A stretch of DNA of 64,000 bases from JACQAP01 sp035548375. GTDB taxonomy: Bacteria > Pseudomonadota > Gammaproteobacteria > Burkholderiales > JACQAP01. Under the pieces are notes generated by a model. The model was not told the origin of the DNA. It made no database searches and worked only from the letters and a program-made list of their open reading frames with translations. Both the position numbers and the translations under genes were made by a program. Shown here one piece after another: positions 41,112-50,657 of this stretch. The first letter of the stretch is position 1. Every line of letters starts with the position of its first letter. The stretch covers positions 1-64,000 of the forward strand of contig DASZTG010000036.1 of NCBI GenBank assembly GCA_035548375.1. The letters run 5' to 3'.

Positions 41112-41827
41112 CTTTCTTCGAAGCCTCCGGGAATGAACTTGTAGCCTTCGCTGCGCACGGTGCGGATGAACTGCGGATGCTCGGGGTCGGGTTCGATCTT
41201 CTTGCGCAGGCGCAGGATGCGCAGGTCCACGCTGCGATCGAGTGGATCCCAATCCTCCTGGCCGCTCAGGTTGAGGATGCGTTCGCGCGTGAGCACACGG
41301 TCCGGATGGTCGCTCAGCGCCTTCAGCAAGATGAATTCGAGCGGCGACATCGGCACTTCCCGCCCGTCCTTGTCGGTAAGCCGGTGCGCGGCGCGATCGA
41401 GCACGCACAGCCCCATGCGAACCCGCTCCGCCCCGATCTCCGCGCTGGATGCAGCCGACGTGCGCCGCAGGATGCTCTTGACGCGCGCCAGCAGCTCGCG
41501 CGGGTCGAAGGGCTTGCTCACATAGTCGTCCGCCCCGATCTCGAGGCCGATGATGCGATCGACGATCGTGCCCGCCGAAGTCAGCATGACGATCGCGAGC
41601 CTGGGATAGCGCTCGCGCAGGTGGCGGGCAAGGCTCAGGCCGTCCTCTCCGGGCATGGCGATGTCCAGCAGTGCGATGTCGACGGCATCCTTCGCCGCCA
41701 GGGCCTTCGCCGCCTCCGCGTTTTCCGCGGTCAGCGCGTTGTAGCCCTGCGAGACGAAATACTCCTCGAGAACCTCGCGCAAATCGGGTTCGTCGTCGAC
41801 GATCAGGATGGTGGCCTTCGGGCCCAT
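41108..41827 (-). CDS. OmpR-family response regulator
   Basis: This 239-aa regulator has a receiver domain with Asp11-Asp12, phospho-acceptor Asp55 (IALLDIAMPGEDG), a Thr/Ser switch (MLTSAG) and Lys105 (DYVSKPFDP). A winged-helix DNA-binding domain (SPLEFILLKALSDHPDRVLT, VDLRILRLRKKIEPD, RTVRSEGYKFIPGG) follows. The ATG at 41825-41827 has GGAGG upstream; a 20-codon upstream extension is discarded. It is the first gene of the kinase operon and is divergent from the type I secretion operon across 184 bases, making that operon a plausible target. Confidence 0.92.
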   Translation of the reverse strand: MGPKATILIVDDEPDLREVLEEYFVSQGYNALTAENAEAAKALAAKDAVDIALLDIAMPGEDGLSLARHLRERYPRLAIVMLTSAGTIVDRIIGLEIGADDYVSKPFDPRELLARVKSILRRTSAASSAEIGAERVRMGLCVLDRAAHRLTDKDGREVPMSPLEFILLKALSDHPDRVLTRERILNLSGQEDWDPLDRSVDLRILRLRKKIEPDPEHPQFIRTVRSEGYKFIPGGFEER

Positions 41828-42011
41828 GGTTGCCTCCTCTACAGCGGACAGCGTGCGGTTGGCAGGGCGGATGATACAGCGGCGCAAGCGGTTTGCGGCC
41901 TCGATTGCCCGCCCTGAAACACTTGAAACAAAAGTCCGGGAGCGACGAAATCCGTCCGATACAACGCCTGCCTAACCTGCCGTCAATCGCGAATTCACGG
42001 GGGAGAAATCG

Positions 42012-43724
42012 ATGCGCTGGCTGTTTGCTGCCCAATTGAGGCCGTTCGTGCTGCTTGCCGGCCTGGCGAGCCTGGTGCTGAACCTGGCCCTGCTCATGCC
42101 GTCGATCTACATGATGCAGGTGTTCGATCGTGTTTTCGCCAGCCGCAGCCTGGAAACGCTCACGATGCTGAGCATGCTGGCGTTCCTTGCACTCGCGCTG
42201 GGTTATTGCATGGATGTGGCGCGTTCGCGTGCGCTGGGCTGGGCCGGCCGAGCGCTCGACCGCAGCCTGTCTTCCGAGGCCCTGCGCGAAATCCTGCACG
42301 ATGCTTCGGGTGTTGCGGGCCGAGCCAGTACCGATGCGCTGCGCGACATCGCTCAATTGCGCGCTTTCCTCGGCGGAACCGGCATCAATGCCTTGTTCGA
42401 TGCGCCGTGGTTGCCGATCTTCCTGCTGGTGATCGGCCTCATGCACCCGCTGCTGGGCCTTGCCGCGGCGCTCGGCGCGTGCGCATTGGCTGTGCTCGCG
42501 ATCCTGAACGAAGGGGTGATGCGCGGCCGCGCGGAAAGCTCGATGCGCGCTTCACGCGATACCACGCGCCAAGCCGAAGTCCTCACCCGCAACGCCGAAG
42601 TCATCATCGGCATGGGCATGACGCGGGCGGCGGTGGCGGGCTGGCAGGTCCACCATGGGCGACTGCTCGATGCGCAGGCCCGCCTGGCCGCCGGCTCGTC
42701 CAGGTTTGCCGCGGCTGCGCGCCTCGCGCGCCAGGGACTGCAGATCGTGATGCTCGCCCTCGGCGCCTGGCTGGTCGTCGACCGGCACGCTTCGCCGGGC
42801 ATCATGGTCGCGGCCACCATCCTGCTGGGCCGGGCCTTGCAACCGGTCGAGCAGCTCATCGGCGGATGGAAGGCGCTGGTCGATGCGCGCGGCGCATGGC
42901 GGCGACTGAAAGAGCGTTCGGCGTTGCCGTCGAAACACGCCGGCCTCGCCTTGCCGCCGCCCGCCGGCCGCATCGAAATCGAGAACGTCGTTTTTTCCGC
43001 GACGGCGCAACGGCCGCCGATCATCAAGCGCGTCGCGTTCACGCTCGATGCCGGCGAGAGCCTGGGCGTCGTCGGGCAAAGCGCTTCGGGCAAGACGACA
43101 TTGATCCGGTTGATGCTCGGCATCTGGAAACCGCAAGCGGGCGTGATTCGCATGGACGGTGCCGATATCGCGCGCTGGGATCGCGATGCGCTGGGCCGGC
43201 ACGTGGGCTACCTGCCCCAGGATGTCGAGTTGTTCGCCGGCACCGTGGCGCAGAACATCGCACGCCTGGGCGAAGTGGATGCCGCGCAGGTGATCGAGGC
43301 GGCGCGGCTCGCGCACGCGCACGACATGATCCTGCGGCTGCCCGAAGGCTACGAGACGCAAATCGGCGACGCGGGCGCGATCCTCTCCGGCGGGCAACGA
43401 CAGCGCATCGCCCTGGCGCGCGCGTTGTACGGCAACCCGCGGCTGGTGATACTCGACGAGCCGAACGCCAACCTCGACGCGCAGGGCGAAAGCGCGCTGG
43501 CGGCGGCCCTCGCGGATCTCAAGTCGCGCCGCGTCACCACCGTCATGGTCAGCCATCGTCCCGCCCTGATGTCGCAACTCGACAAGCTGGCCGTGCTGAA
43601 GGACGGCGCCCTCGAGGCCTTCGGCGCCGCCCCGGCAATCCTGGCACGCGTGCATTCGGTGTCTTCCAGGCCTGCTCACCTCGCGCCGGTCACGACCGCG
43701 GAACCCAGGGAGGCATTCGCATGA
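42012..43724 (+). CDS. type I secretion permease/ATPase (PrtD family)
   Basis: This 570-aa ABC exporter half has about five to six TM helices in the first 300 residues (LVLNLALLMPSIYMMQVFDR is the PrtD/HasD-type TM segment). The nucleotide-binding domain has Walker A GQSASGKTTL, signature LSGGQRQRIALARA, Walker B LVILDEPNANLD and SHRP. There is no N-terminal C39-like domain, as is usual for PrtD. It exports RTX proteins with HlyD and an outer-membrane TolC-type channel; the channel is not in the window. It overlaps the adaptor gene as ATGA. GGGGGAGA precedes the start. Confidence 0.92.
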   Translation: MRWLFAAQLRPFVLLAGLASLVLNLALLMPSIYMMQVFDRVFASRSLETLTMLSMLAFLALALGYCMDVARSRALGWAGRALDRSLSSEALREILHDASGVAGRASTDALRDIAQLRAFLGGTGINALFDAPWLPIFLLVIGLMHPLLGLAAALGACALAVLAILNEGVMRGRAESSMRASRDTTRQAEVLTRNAEVIIGMGMTRAAVAGWQVHHGRLLDAQARLAAGSSRFAAAARLARQGLQIVMLALGAWLVVDRHASPGIMVAATILLGRALQPVEQLIGGWKALVDARGAWRRLKERSALPSKHAGLALPPPAGRIEIENVVFSATAQRPPIIKRVAFTLDAGESLGVVGQSASGKTTLIRLMLGIWKPQAGVIRMDGADIARWDRDALGRHVGYLPQDVELFAGTVAQNIARLGEVDAAQVIEAARLAHAHDMILRLPEGYETQIGDAGAILSGGQRQRIALARALYGNPRLVILDEPNANLDAQGESALAAALADLKSRRVTTVMVSHRPALMSQLDKLAVLKDGALEAFGAAPAILARVHSVSSRPAHLAPVTTAEPREAFA

Positions 43725-45061
43725 AAGCCAATTCAGTGACATCACTCGCCGGCTTGCTTTCCCGATCCGGAGGCGATCCGGAAACGCGCGGCGAACTCGT
43801 GGAGCAAGCCCGGCGCATGATCGTCCCGCTGCTGCTGGTATCCGCGCTCATCGCTTGCTGGTCGGCAACCGCGCCGCTGTCGGGCGCCGTCGTCGCGAGC
43901 GGCCAGGTCAAGGTCGAGTTGAATCGCAAGACGGTCCAGCACCAGGAAGGCGGCATCATCCGCGAGATCCTGGTGCGCGACGGACAACGCGTGCGCGCCG
44001 GCGAGCCGCTGGTCGTGGTGGGCGACGTGCGCTCCGACGCCGAACTGGCCCTGCTCCAAGACCAGTTGCGGGCCGCTCGCGTACGCAGTGCGCGCAATGA
44101 AGCGGAAGCCGGGCTGCAGCCCCGATTCTCCCTGCCCGACGATCTTGCCGGACAAAAGGAAGCGGCCGGCCACTACGCGCGCGAGCACGCGCTTTTCATG
44201 GCACGGCGGCGCACGCTCGACGAACAGGTCGCCGCGCTGGAGAAGCAGATCCGGGAAGCGAAGGCGCAGGCAACCGCGCTCGAATCCCAGATCGCCGCCA
44301 CCGAAAACTCCGCCCGCTATTCCGCGGAGGAACTCGAGATCAACAACAAGCTGGTGCGCGACGGATTCATCAGCCGCGCGCGCATGCTCGAGCTGCAACG
44401 CAGCGCGTCGGATTACTCGGCCAAGGTCGGCGAGTACCGAAGCGACCTCGCCAGCGCGCGCCAGCGTGCCGGCGAGCTCGAGTCGCGAATCGCGCAGTCC
44501 CGCAACCAGTACCAGCAGCAGGCGGCCGACGAACTCAAGGACGCCTCCGCCAAGGCGCGCGAACTGGAAGAGCGTTTGCGCCCGTCGCGGGACCAGGTCG
44601 AGCGCCAGGTCGTGCGCTCGCCGGTGGACGGCGAAGTCATGGCTATGCATGTATCCGCCGTCGGCGAGGTGCTCGCCCCGCGCCAGCCCATCCTCGACGT
44701 GGTGCCGGCGAACGAGAAGCTCGTCGTCGAAGCGCGCATCCGCCCCCAGGACGTCGACCACGTGCACAAGGACGCACCGGCTGAGGTTCGCCTCACCGCT
44801 TTCGATGCGCGCACCGTACCCCTGCTGCCGGCGAAAGTCCTGCTCATCTCGCCGGATCGCATCACTGAACCCGAGACCAGGGAATCCTGGTTCGTCGCGA
44901 CCATCGAGGTCGATGCCGCGAGCCTGAAGAATTACCCGCAGGTGCACCTGCAAGCGGGTATGCCGGCGGAGTTGTTTGTGACCACGCCGGATCGCACCCT
45001 GTTCCAGTACCTGACGAAACCGCTGACCGTGTTCACCGCCCGCGCCATGCGCGAGCCCTGA
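43721..45061 (+). CDS. HlyD-family type I secretion adaptor
   Basis: This 446-aa periplasmic adaptor has a short cytoplasmic N-terminus and one TM helix (IVPLLLVSALIACWSATAPL). A biotinyl-lipoyl-like half (GIIREILVRDGQRVRAGEPL) and a long coiled coil (about 150-290, rich in A, E, R, Q) follow. The second lipoyl half (VRSPVDGEVMAMHVSAVGEV) and a beta-barrel domain (EARIRPQDVDHVHKDAPAEV) end it. It bridges the PrtD-type exporter and TolC. It is four bases overlapped with the exporter gene, and the RTX gene follows after 58 bases. A much longer overlapping frame from 42206 is an artefact of GC-rich DNA. Confidence 0.92.
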   Translation: MKANSVTSLAGLLSRSGGDPETRGELVEQARRMIVPLLLVSALIACWSATAPLSGAVVASGQVKVELNRKTVQHQEGGIIREILVRDGQRVRAGEPLVVVGDVRSDAELALLQDQLRAARVRSARNEAEAGLQPRFSLPDDLAGQKEAAGHYAREHALFMARRRTLDEQVAALEKQIREAKAQATALESQIAATENSARYSAEELEINNKLVRDGFISRARMLELQRSASDYSAKVGEYRSDLASARQRAGELESRIAQSRNQYQQQAADELKDASAKARELEERLRPSRDQVERQVVRSPVDGEVMAMHVSAVGEVLAPRQPILDVVPANEKLVVEARIRPQDVDHVHKDAPAEVRLTAFDARTVPLLPAKVLLISPDRITEPETRESWFVATIEVDAASLKNYPQVHLQAGMPAELFVTTPDRTLFQYLTKPLTVFTARAMREP

Positions 45062-45119
45062 TACCGGCGGACGGATCGTCCCCTCCCCCATGTTCGAAAC
45101 TTAAAAGGAATGGATTCAA

Positions 45120-48100
45120 ATGAGCATCTACATCGGTACTAACGCGGGCGATACCATTACGCCCGACCTGGTGTCCGCCAACGTCATCGCGATCGGCGCC
45201 AGGAAGCCGTCCGCAGCGGACGACCTGATTCTTGCGGGCAACGGCAACGACGTCGTGGCAGGCGGCGGCGGGAACGACATCGCCTTCCTCGGCGGCGGCG
45301 ACGACACGTTCATCTGGAAATCCGGCGATGGCAGCGATGTCATCGACGGCGGCTCCGGTAACGACCGCCTCGCGTTCGGCGGTTCGTCGGCTGCGGAAAA
45401 CATTTCGGTTTCCGCAGGCATATTGGGACTGGCGCAGGTGACACGCAATGTCGGCAACGTGAACATGACCCTGACGAGCGTCGAGCGCATCGATATCGCG
45501 GCCCTCGACGGCCAGGACAAGGTCACCGTCAACGATCTGTCGAATACGGATGTAAAGGATGTGTTCGTGAACCTCGCTGGTGCGGCCAATCCAGCGGCCG
45601 GCGACGGGGCTGCGGATGTCGTCACGATCAACGCCACGGCCGCAGCGGATGCAATCAACGTCGCATTGAGCGGAACTTCAGTGGTGGTCAGCGGCCTCGC
45701 TGCGAAGACGACCATCGACAATTCCGACGCCATCGATCAGCTGGTTGTCAGCGGCGGCAATGGCAACGATGTCATCACGGCCGGCAACGGCCTGGCGACG
45801 AAAATCCAGTTGACGATCGATGGCGGAGCCGGCAATGACACCATCACCGGCGGTGACGGTGCGGATCTGCTCCTGGGTGGCGACGGCAACGACACGATCA
45901 TCGGTGGCCGCGGCAACGATACCGCGCAGCTGGGCGCCGGCGACGACACTTTCACATGGAATCCGGGCGACGGCAGCGATGTCGTCGAAGGCAACGCCGG
46001 CAACGACACGCTGCAGTTCAACGGCGCCAATGTCGGCGAGAACATGACGCTGGCGGCCAACGGCTCGCATGCCGTTCTGACGCGTGACGTAGCCGCGATC
46101 ACGATGGACCTGCACGGCATGGAGATCGTCAACGTCACCGCACTGGGCGGCGTGGATAACATCACTATTGGCAACCTGGCCGGCACTGGCGTCAAGCAGG
46201 TCAACATCGACCTGGCGGCCGCCGGCGGCGGCGATGACGGCTCGGTCGATACGGTAACGGTCGCCGGAGCAACAACCGACGACGCTTTCGCCTTCACCGT
46301 GCCGACCACCGGGCCGGCGATTCTCAAGGGTCTCGGCGGCGAACAGATCGCAGTCGATCACATGGGTGTGGGCGATCGCGTGGTCATGGACGGCGCGGCG
46401 GGCAACGATACCGTCACGGCCAATGGCACCGGCGCGGACGACGTCATCGGTATCGCTCGCGATGGCGCAAACAGCATCGCGATCTTCAGCGGAAACGGGA
46501 CCGGACCGGTGATCGACATCACGAATGTCGAACACCTGCTGATCCAGGGCGGTGCCGGCAACGACACCATCACGGGCCAGAACGGCATCGGCGCATTGAC
46601 CCAACTCACGATCGACGGCGGCGCGGGCGACGACCGGATCCTTGGCGGCGACGGCAACGACCTGCTGCTGGGCGGCGACGGCAACGACTTCGTCGACGGC
46701 AACATCGGCAGCGACACGGCCAATCTGGGCGCTGGCGACGACGTGTTCGGCTGGGATCCGGGCGACGGCAGCGACGTCGTCGAAGGCGGCTCGGGCAACG
46801 ACACGCTGCAGTTCAACGGTTCGAACGCGGCGGAGAACATCGCGCTGTCAGCCAACGGCTCGCACGCGGTGTTGACCCGCAACGTGGCCAACATCACGAT
46901 GGACCTGCACGGCATGGAGAACGTGAACATTCGCGCGCTCGGCAGTGCCGACAACATAGTCATCGGCGACCTCACGGGGACCGATGTCAAGCAGGTCAAC
47001 ATTGACCTCGCGGCATTCGACGGCACCGACGACGGCGCGATCGACACGGTGACGATCGCCGGTTCGGCAACCGACGACGCCTTCGCCTTCACGGTGCCGA
47101 CGGCCGGTCCCGTGATCGTCCAAAGTCTGGGCGGTCAACAGGTTGCCGTCGATCACATGGGCGTCGGCGATCGCGTAGTCTTCGATGGCGCCACAGGCAA
47201 TGACAGCGTTACCGCCAGCGGCACCAGCGGGGACGACGTCATCGGCATCGCTCGCGACGGCACAAACAGCATCGCGATCTTCAGCGGAAGCGGAACCGGA
47301 CCGGTGATCGATATCACGAATATCGAACACCTGCTGATCCAGGGCGGCGCGGGTAACGACACCATCACCGGCCAGAACGGAATCGGCGCATTGACCCAGC
47401 TCACTATCGAAGGTGGTGCGGGAGATGACAGGATCCTTGGCGGTGACGGCAACGATCTTTTGCTGGGCGGCGACGGCAACGACTTCGTCGACGGCAATAT
47501 CGGCAGCGACACGGCCGACCTCGGCGCCGGAGACGACGTGTTCGGCTGGGATCCGGGCGACGGCAGCGACGTCGTCGAAGGCGGCTCGGGCAACGACACG
47601 CTGCAGTTCAACGGCTCCAACGCGGCGGAAAACATGCTTCTGTCGGCCAATGGGTCGCACGCAGTGCTCACCCGCGATGTCGCGGCCATCACCATGGACT
47701 TGCACGGCATCGAAAACGTCAACATTCGCGCGCTCGGCAGCGCCGACAACATCACCATCGGCGATCTCACGGGTACGGATGTCAAGCAGGTCCACGTCGA
47801 TCTCGCGGCCTTCGATGGAACCGATGACGGCGCGGCCGACACGGTGACAGTCGGCTACACGGCGGGTGACGATGCGATCAAGCTCGACATGCACGCCGGT
47901 CCGGCGGTCGTCAACGCCCTGGGAGGTGTGCAGGTCTCTGTCGACAACATGGGCGTCGGCGATCACTTCGTCATCGACGGCGGGGCGGGCAACGACAGCG
48001 TTACCGCGAGCGGCACCGGCGGTGACGATGCCATCGGCGTAGCACGCAACGGTGCGAATGTCGCGGTGTTTGCAGAGGGGGGCCAGGCGATCGATGTCAC

Positions 48101-49079
48101 CAATGTCGAGCAACTGCTGATTGAAGGTGGCGCGGGCAACGACACCATTAGCGGCCAGAACGGCATCGGCACGCTCACCCATCTCACGCTTGACGGAGGG
48201 GCTGGCAACGACACGTTGCGCGGCGGCGACGGCAACGACCTTCTGCTGGGTGGCGACGGCAACGATTTCGTCGACGGCAATATCGGCAGCGACACCGCGG
48301 ACCTCGGTTCCGGTGACGATGTGTTCGGCTGGGATCCGGGCGACGGCAGCGATGTCGTCGAGGGTGGGAGCGGCAACGACACGGTGCAGTTCAACGGCTC
48401 CAACATAGGCGAGGACATTGCCCTTACCGCCAACGGCTCGCACGCAACGCTTGCGCGCAACGTCGCCGCCGTCACCATGGACATGCACGGCATGGAGAAC
48501 GTGAACATCCACACCCTGGGCGGCGCCGATAACATCACCATCGGCGACATGACCGGCACCGACGTCACTCACGTAGGCATCGATCTGTCAGGCTTCGACG
48601 GGGCGGCGGACAGCCAGGTGGACAACGTGACGGTCAACGGCACGGGCGGAAACGACGTCATCACGCTGACGATGCGCGACGGCTCGCTGGTCGTGGGAGG
48701 CCTGTCCGAAGAAGTCGTCATCAAGAACTTCGACCCGAACGACATCATCCACATCGCCGGGCTGGGTGGCGACGATGTCATCGACGCGTCTGCGCTGGGC
48801 ACCGACGGACCGCAGATCATGCTGGACGGCGGGGAAGGCGACGATGTCCTGCTCGGCGGCGCCGGCAACGACGTCCTGCTCGGCGGCGCCGGCGACGACG
48901 TATTGCTGGGCGGTGCCGGCCAGGACGTGCTCGACGGCGGTCCCGGTGGCAACGTCGTGATCCAGGACATTGCGGCGCCGGCCACACCGGCTGCCGCCGT
49001 GCACGAATTCGCGGCGGATCCCAACGGGCCCGACCACGATCCCGTCCCGCAGGCGAATGGCGATCATTCGCTGATGTAA
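45120..49079 (+). CDS. large RTX repeat protein, probable type I secretion substrate
   Basis: This 1319-aa, very acidic, apparently cysteine-free protein has no Sec signal. It is filled with Ca-binding nonapeptides (GGDGNDLLLGGDGNDFVDGN, GGAGNDVLLGGAGDDVLLGG). Between the RTX blocks lie repeated beta-rich domains (DLHGMENVNIRALGSADNIV). From about residue 253 it consists of four tandem modules of 261-265 aa. The C-terminus ends in a short non-repetitive acidic/His tail (VHEFAADPNGPDHDPVPQAN), consistent with an uncleaved C-terminal secretion signal. Adjacent PrtD and HlyD genes indicate it is their cargo. No protease, lipase or haemolysin domain is visible, so an adhesin, matrix or S-layer-like role is most likely. 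Confidence 0.9.
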   Translation: MSIYIGTNAGDTITPDLVSANVIAIGARKPSAADDLILAGNGNDVVAGGGGNDIAFLGGGDDTFIWKSGDGSDVIDGGSGNDRLAFGGSSAAENISVSAGILGLAQVTRNVGNVNMTLTSVERIDIAALDGQDKVTVNDLSNTDVKDVFVNLAGAANPAAGDGAADVVTINATAAADAINVALSGTSVVVSGLAAKTTIDNSDAIDQLVVSGGNGNDVITAGNGLATKIQLTIDGGAGNDTITGGDGADLLLGGDGNDTIIGGRGNDTAQLGAGDDTFTWNPGDGSDVVEGNAGNDTLQFNGANVGENMTLAANGSHAVLTRDVAAITMDLHGMEIVNVTALGGVDNITIGNLAGTGVKQVNIDLAAAGGGDDGSVDTVTVAGATTDDAFAFTVPTTGPAILKGLGGEQIAVDHMGVGDRVVMDGAAGNDTVTANGTGADDVIGIARDGANSIAIFSGNGTGPVIDITNVEHLLIQGGAGNDTITGQNGIGALTQLTIDGGAGDDRILGGDGNDLLLGGDGNDFVDGNIGSDTANLGAGDDVFGWDPGDGSDVVEGGSGNDTLQFNGSNAAENIALSANGSHAVLTRNVANITMDLHGMENVNIRALGSADNIVIGDLTGTDVKQVNIDLAAFDGTDDGAIDTVTIAGSATDDAFAFTVPTAGPVIVQSLGGQQVAVDHMGVGDRVVFDGATGNDSVTASGTSGDDVIGIARDGTNSIAIFSGSGTGPVIDITNIEHLLIQGGAGNDTITGQNGIGALTQLTIEGGAGDDRILGGDGNDLLLGGDGNDFVDGNIGSDTADLGAGDDVFGWDPGDGSDVVEGGSGNDTLQFNGSNAAENMLLSANGSHAVLTRDVAAITMDLHGIENVNIRALGSADNITIGDLTGTDVKQVHVDLAAFDGTDDGAADTVTVGYTAGDDAIKLDMHAGPAVVNALGGVQVSVDNMGVGDHFVIDGGAGNDSVTASGTGGDDAIGVARNGANVAVFAEGGQAIDVTNVEQLLIEGGAGNDTISGQNGIGTLTHLTLDGGAGNDTLRGGDGNDLLLGGDGNDFVDGNIGSDTADLGSGDDVFGWDPGDGSDVVEGGSGNDTVQFNGSNIGEDIALTANGSHATLARNVAAVTMDMHGMENVNIHTLGGADNITIGDMTGTDVTHVGIDLSGFDGAADSQVDNVTVNGTGGNDVITLTMRDGSLVVGGLSEEVVIKNFDPNDIIHIAGLGGDDVIDASALGTDGPQIMLDGGEGDDVLLGGAGNDVLLGGAGDDVLLGGAGQDVLDGGPGGNVVIQDIAAPATPAAAVHEFAADPNGPDHDPVPQANGDHSLM
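45876..48840 (+). repeat. four tandem modules inside the RTX gene
   Basis: The GGCGGCGACGGCAACGAC block recurs at about 45876, 46671, 47466 and 48249, giving periods of 795, 795 and 783 bases (265, 265 and 261 codons). Modules 2 and 3 are nearly identical over long stretches. Modules 1 and 4 have drifted. In-frame expansion by recombination is the likely origin. Confidence 0.85.
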
Positions 49080-49129
49080 GCAACACCTGCAGGAAGACGG
49101 GCCGCGAATCGCGCGGACCATTGCGAGAG

Positions 49130-49159
49130 CCGGCGGGCGACTACTTCAGCGTCCGCCGG
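49130..49159. terminator. hairpin between the RTX gene and the GFA gene
   Basis: CCGGCGGGCG pairs with CGTCCGCCGG (one mismatch) across a 10-base loop. It lies between two convergent genes and could serve both strands; no T-run is present. Confidence 0.35.
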
Positions 49160-49180
49160 ATTCGCTGACAGCCATTCTCG

Positions 49181-49606
49181 CTATACCGGCGCGCCCATCT
49201 GGAAACATTGGGCGTCCACCGGGATCATCGTGGACTTCTGCGCGGAACGCACCCAGATGTGCTTGCGCACCTGCACCCAGTCCGGATCGTCGAGCGTACC
49301 GCCCGAAATTCCTATGGCACCGGGACGGCGCTCCGCCGTCCAGGACACTGTGGTACCGCAGCGGGCACAGAATTGCATGCGAAGCCAGCGCTGACTCTCG
49401 TCTGAATGATGCACGTAGAGCTTCAGCGGCCCGCCGGAGAACCCGACCTGCCCGGCGTTGAAGAACACCGGCTGCGAAAACGCGCTGCCCGTGCGCCGCT
49501 GGCAGAACCTGCAATGGCATACCGTCGCCGCGATCGGATCGCCGTGAATCCGGTAACGCACCGAGCCGCAGACGCATCCCCCTTCGTGGATTTGGTCCAT
49601 GGTCAC
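49181..49606 (-). CDS. GFA-family zinc protein
   Basis: This 141-aa protein has the glutathione-dependent formaldehyde-activating (GFA/CENP-V-like) zinc pattern: Cys11-x-Cys13 (GGCVCGSVRYR), Cys30-x-Cys32-x-x-Cys35 (CHCRFCQRRTG) and Cys80-x-x-Cys83 (FCARCGT). Family members bind two zinc ions. The name comes from S-hydroxymethylglutathione formation, which is not established for most relatives, so the function is open. It is convergent with the RTX gene. A 210-base gap separates its start from the SDR start on the other strand. Confidence 0.87.
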   Translation of the reverse strand: MTMDQIHEGGCVCGSVRYRIHGDPIAATVCHCRFCQRRTGSAFSQPVFFNAGQVGFSGGPLKLYVHHSDESQRWLRMQFCARCGTTVSWTAERRPGAIGISGGTLDDPDWVQVRKHIWVRSAQKSTMIPVDAQCFQMGAPV

Positions 49607-49816
49607 CCCCTTCCCCTCTTGGCGGCCATCTTAGGCCTCATGGATTTCGAAATGCAACTGGCCCAGCCGTCCGGCATTTGAGGCGCCCGGTCGCGTGGAT
49701 GCAATCCGCATAGTCCGAGCCGGTGACGGAGGGCCCGATCTTCCGGCTCCGCCGCCGACGGGTCGTCCAGATAGTGGGTTTTATAATTGGCGATTCGAAT
49801 TTCTCCTGGAGCACAA

Positions 49817-50581
49817 ATGTCGCGAGTCATCGTCATCACCGGCGCAAGCGAAGGTATCGGTGCGCTGTTGGCAAGACGCCTGGGAGCGAAAGGCGACTCC
49901 CTGGTTCTCGGGGCGCGCCGCCTCGACAGGCTGGAACAGGTCGCGAAGGAAACGGGAAGCAGCGCGCTGGCAGTGCCGACCGATGTCACGAAACGCGCCG
50001 AGATCGATCGCTTGCGCGACGCCGCGTTGCAGCGCTTCGGTCACATTGACGTGTGGGTCAACAACGCCGGCCGGGGAATCGGCCTTCGCGTCATGGAGTT
50101 CACCGAGGAAAACCTGGATGAAATGCTGGCGGTGAACCTGAAGTCCGCGTGGTACGGCATGCAAGCGGTGATCCCGCATTTCCAGGCGCGCCGCAGGGGG
50201 CATCTCGTCAATATCTCCTCCGTGCTGGCGCGCGTGCCGCTTGTTTCCGCCCGTTCAGCATACAGCGCCGCCAAGGCTGCCTTGAACGCCTTGACGGCGA
50301 ACCTGCGCATGGACCTGCGTGCCGAATACCCGGATATCCATGTGTCGCTGGTCATGCCCGGCCCGGTTGCCACCGAATTCCATAACAACGCGCTCGGCGG
50401 CACGCCCGCCGGGCGCGGCATCGAGATGCAATCGACGGAACAGGTGGTCGAGGTGCTGGAACAGGTAATCGATCGCCCGGTCTCCGAGGCTTACACCAAC
50501 CCCTCTGCAACGGGGCTGGTGCGTAACTATTACCAGGATGTTGCGGCTTTCGAAGAGGGTTTGGCCGCGAGAACCACGTAG
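49817..50581 (+). CDS. classical short-chain dehydrogenase/reductase
   Basis: This 254-aa oxidoreductase has the NAD(P) motif TGASEGIG (residues 9-15), NNAG (82-85), Ser135, Tyr149-x-x-x-Lys153 (SAYSAAKAALN) and the typical PGPVATEF. The full catalytic set is intact. The substrate is not readable. The ATG at 49817 has GGAG upstream; a 10-codon extension is discarded. It is followed after 76 bases by dps, with which it might be coexpressed. Confidence 0.9.
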   Translation: MSRVIVITGASEGIGALLARRLGAKGDSLVLGARRLDRLEQVAKETGSSALAVPTDVTKRAEIDRLRDAALQRFGHIDVWVNNAGRGIGLRVMEFTEENLDEMLAVNLKSAWYGMQAVIPHFQARRRGHLVNISSVLARVPLVSARSAYSAAKAALNALTANLRMDLRAEYPDIHVSLVMPGPVATEFHNNALGGTPAGRGIEMQSTEQVVEVLEQVIDRPVSEAYTNPSATGLVRNYYQDVAAFEEGLAARTT

Positions 50582-50657
50582 GCAGCCCGTTTCGGCTTGC
50601 CTGTCACGGGCACTGCGGGAACAATGGCCGGGTTCAACCAACCTGAAGGACGACCCC

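Noticed and set aside
42206..43720. Very long (951-aa) plus-strand frame beginning inside the secretion ATPase gene
   Set aside because: Its first 500 codons overlap the clear PrtD-type gene in another frame and look like Arg/Pro/Ala noise. Only its last part (from 43721) is real and is annotated as HlyD.
46848..48572. 574-aa minus-strand frame inside the RTX gene
   Set aside because: It is a shadow produced by the tandem GGxGxD repeats. It repeats with the same period, has no start signal, and the sense strand encodes the RTX protein.
45120..49079. Repeated short units that might suggest a CRISPR array or satellite DNA
   Set aside because: The repeats are in frame, encode RTX nonapeptides and larger protein modules, and have no regular unique spacers.
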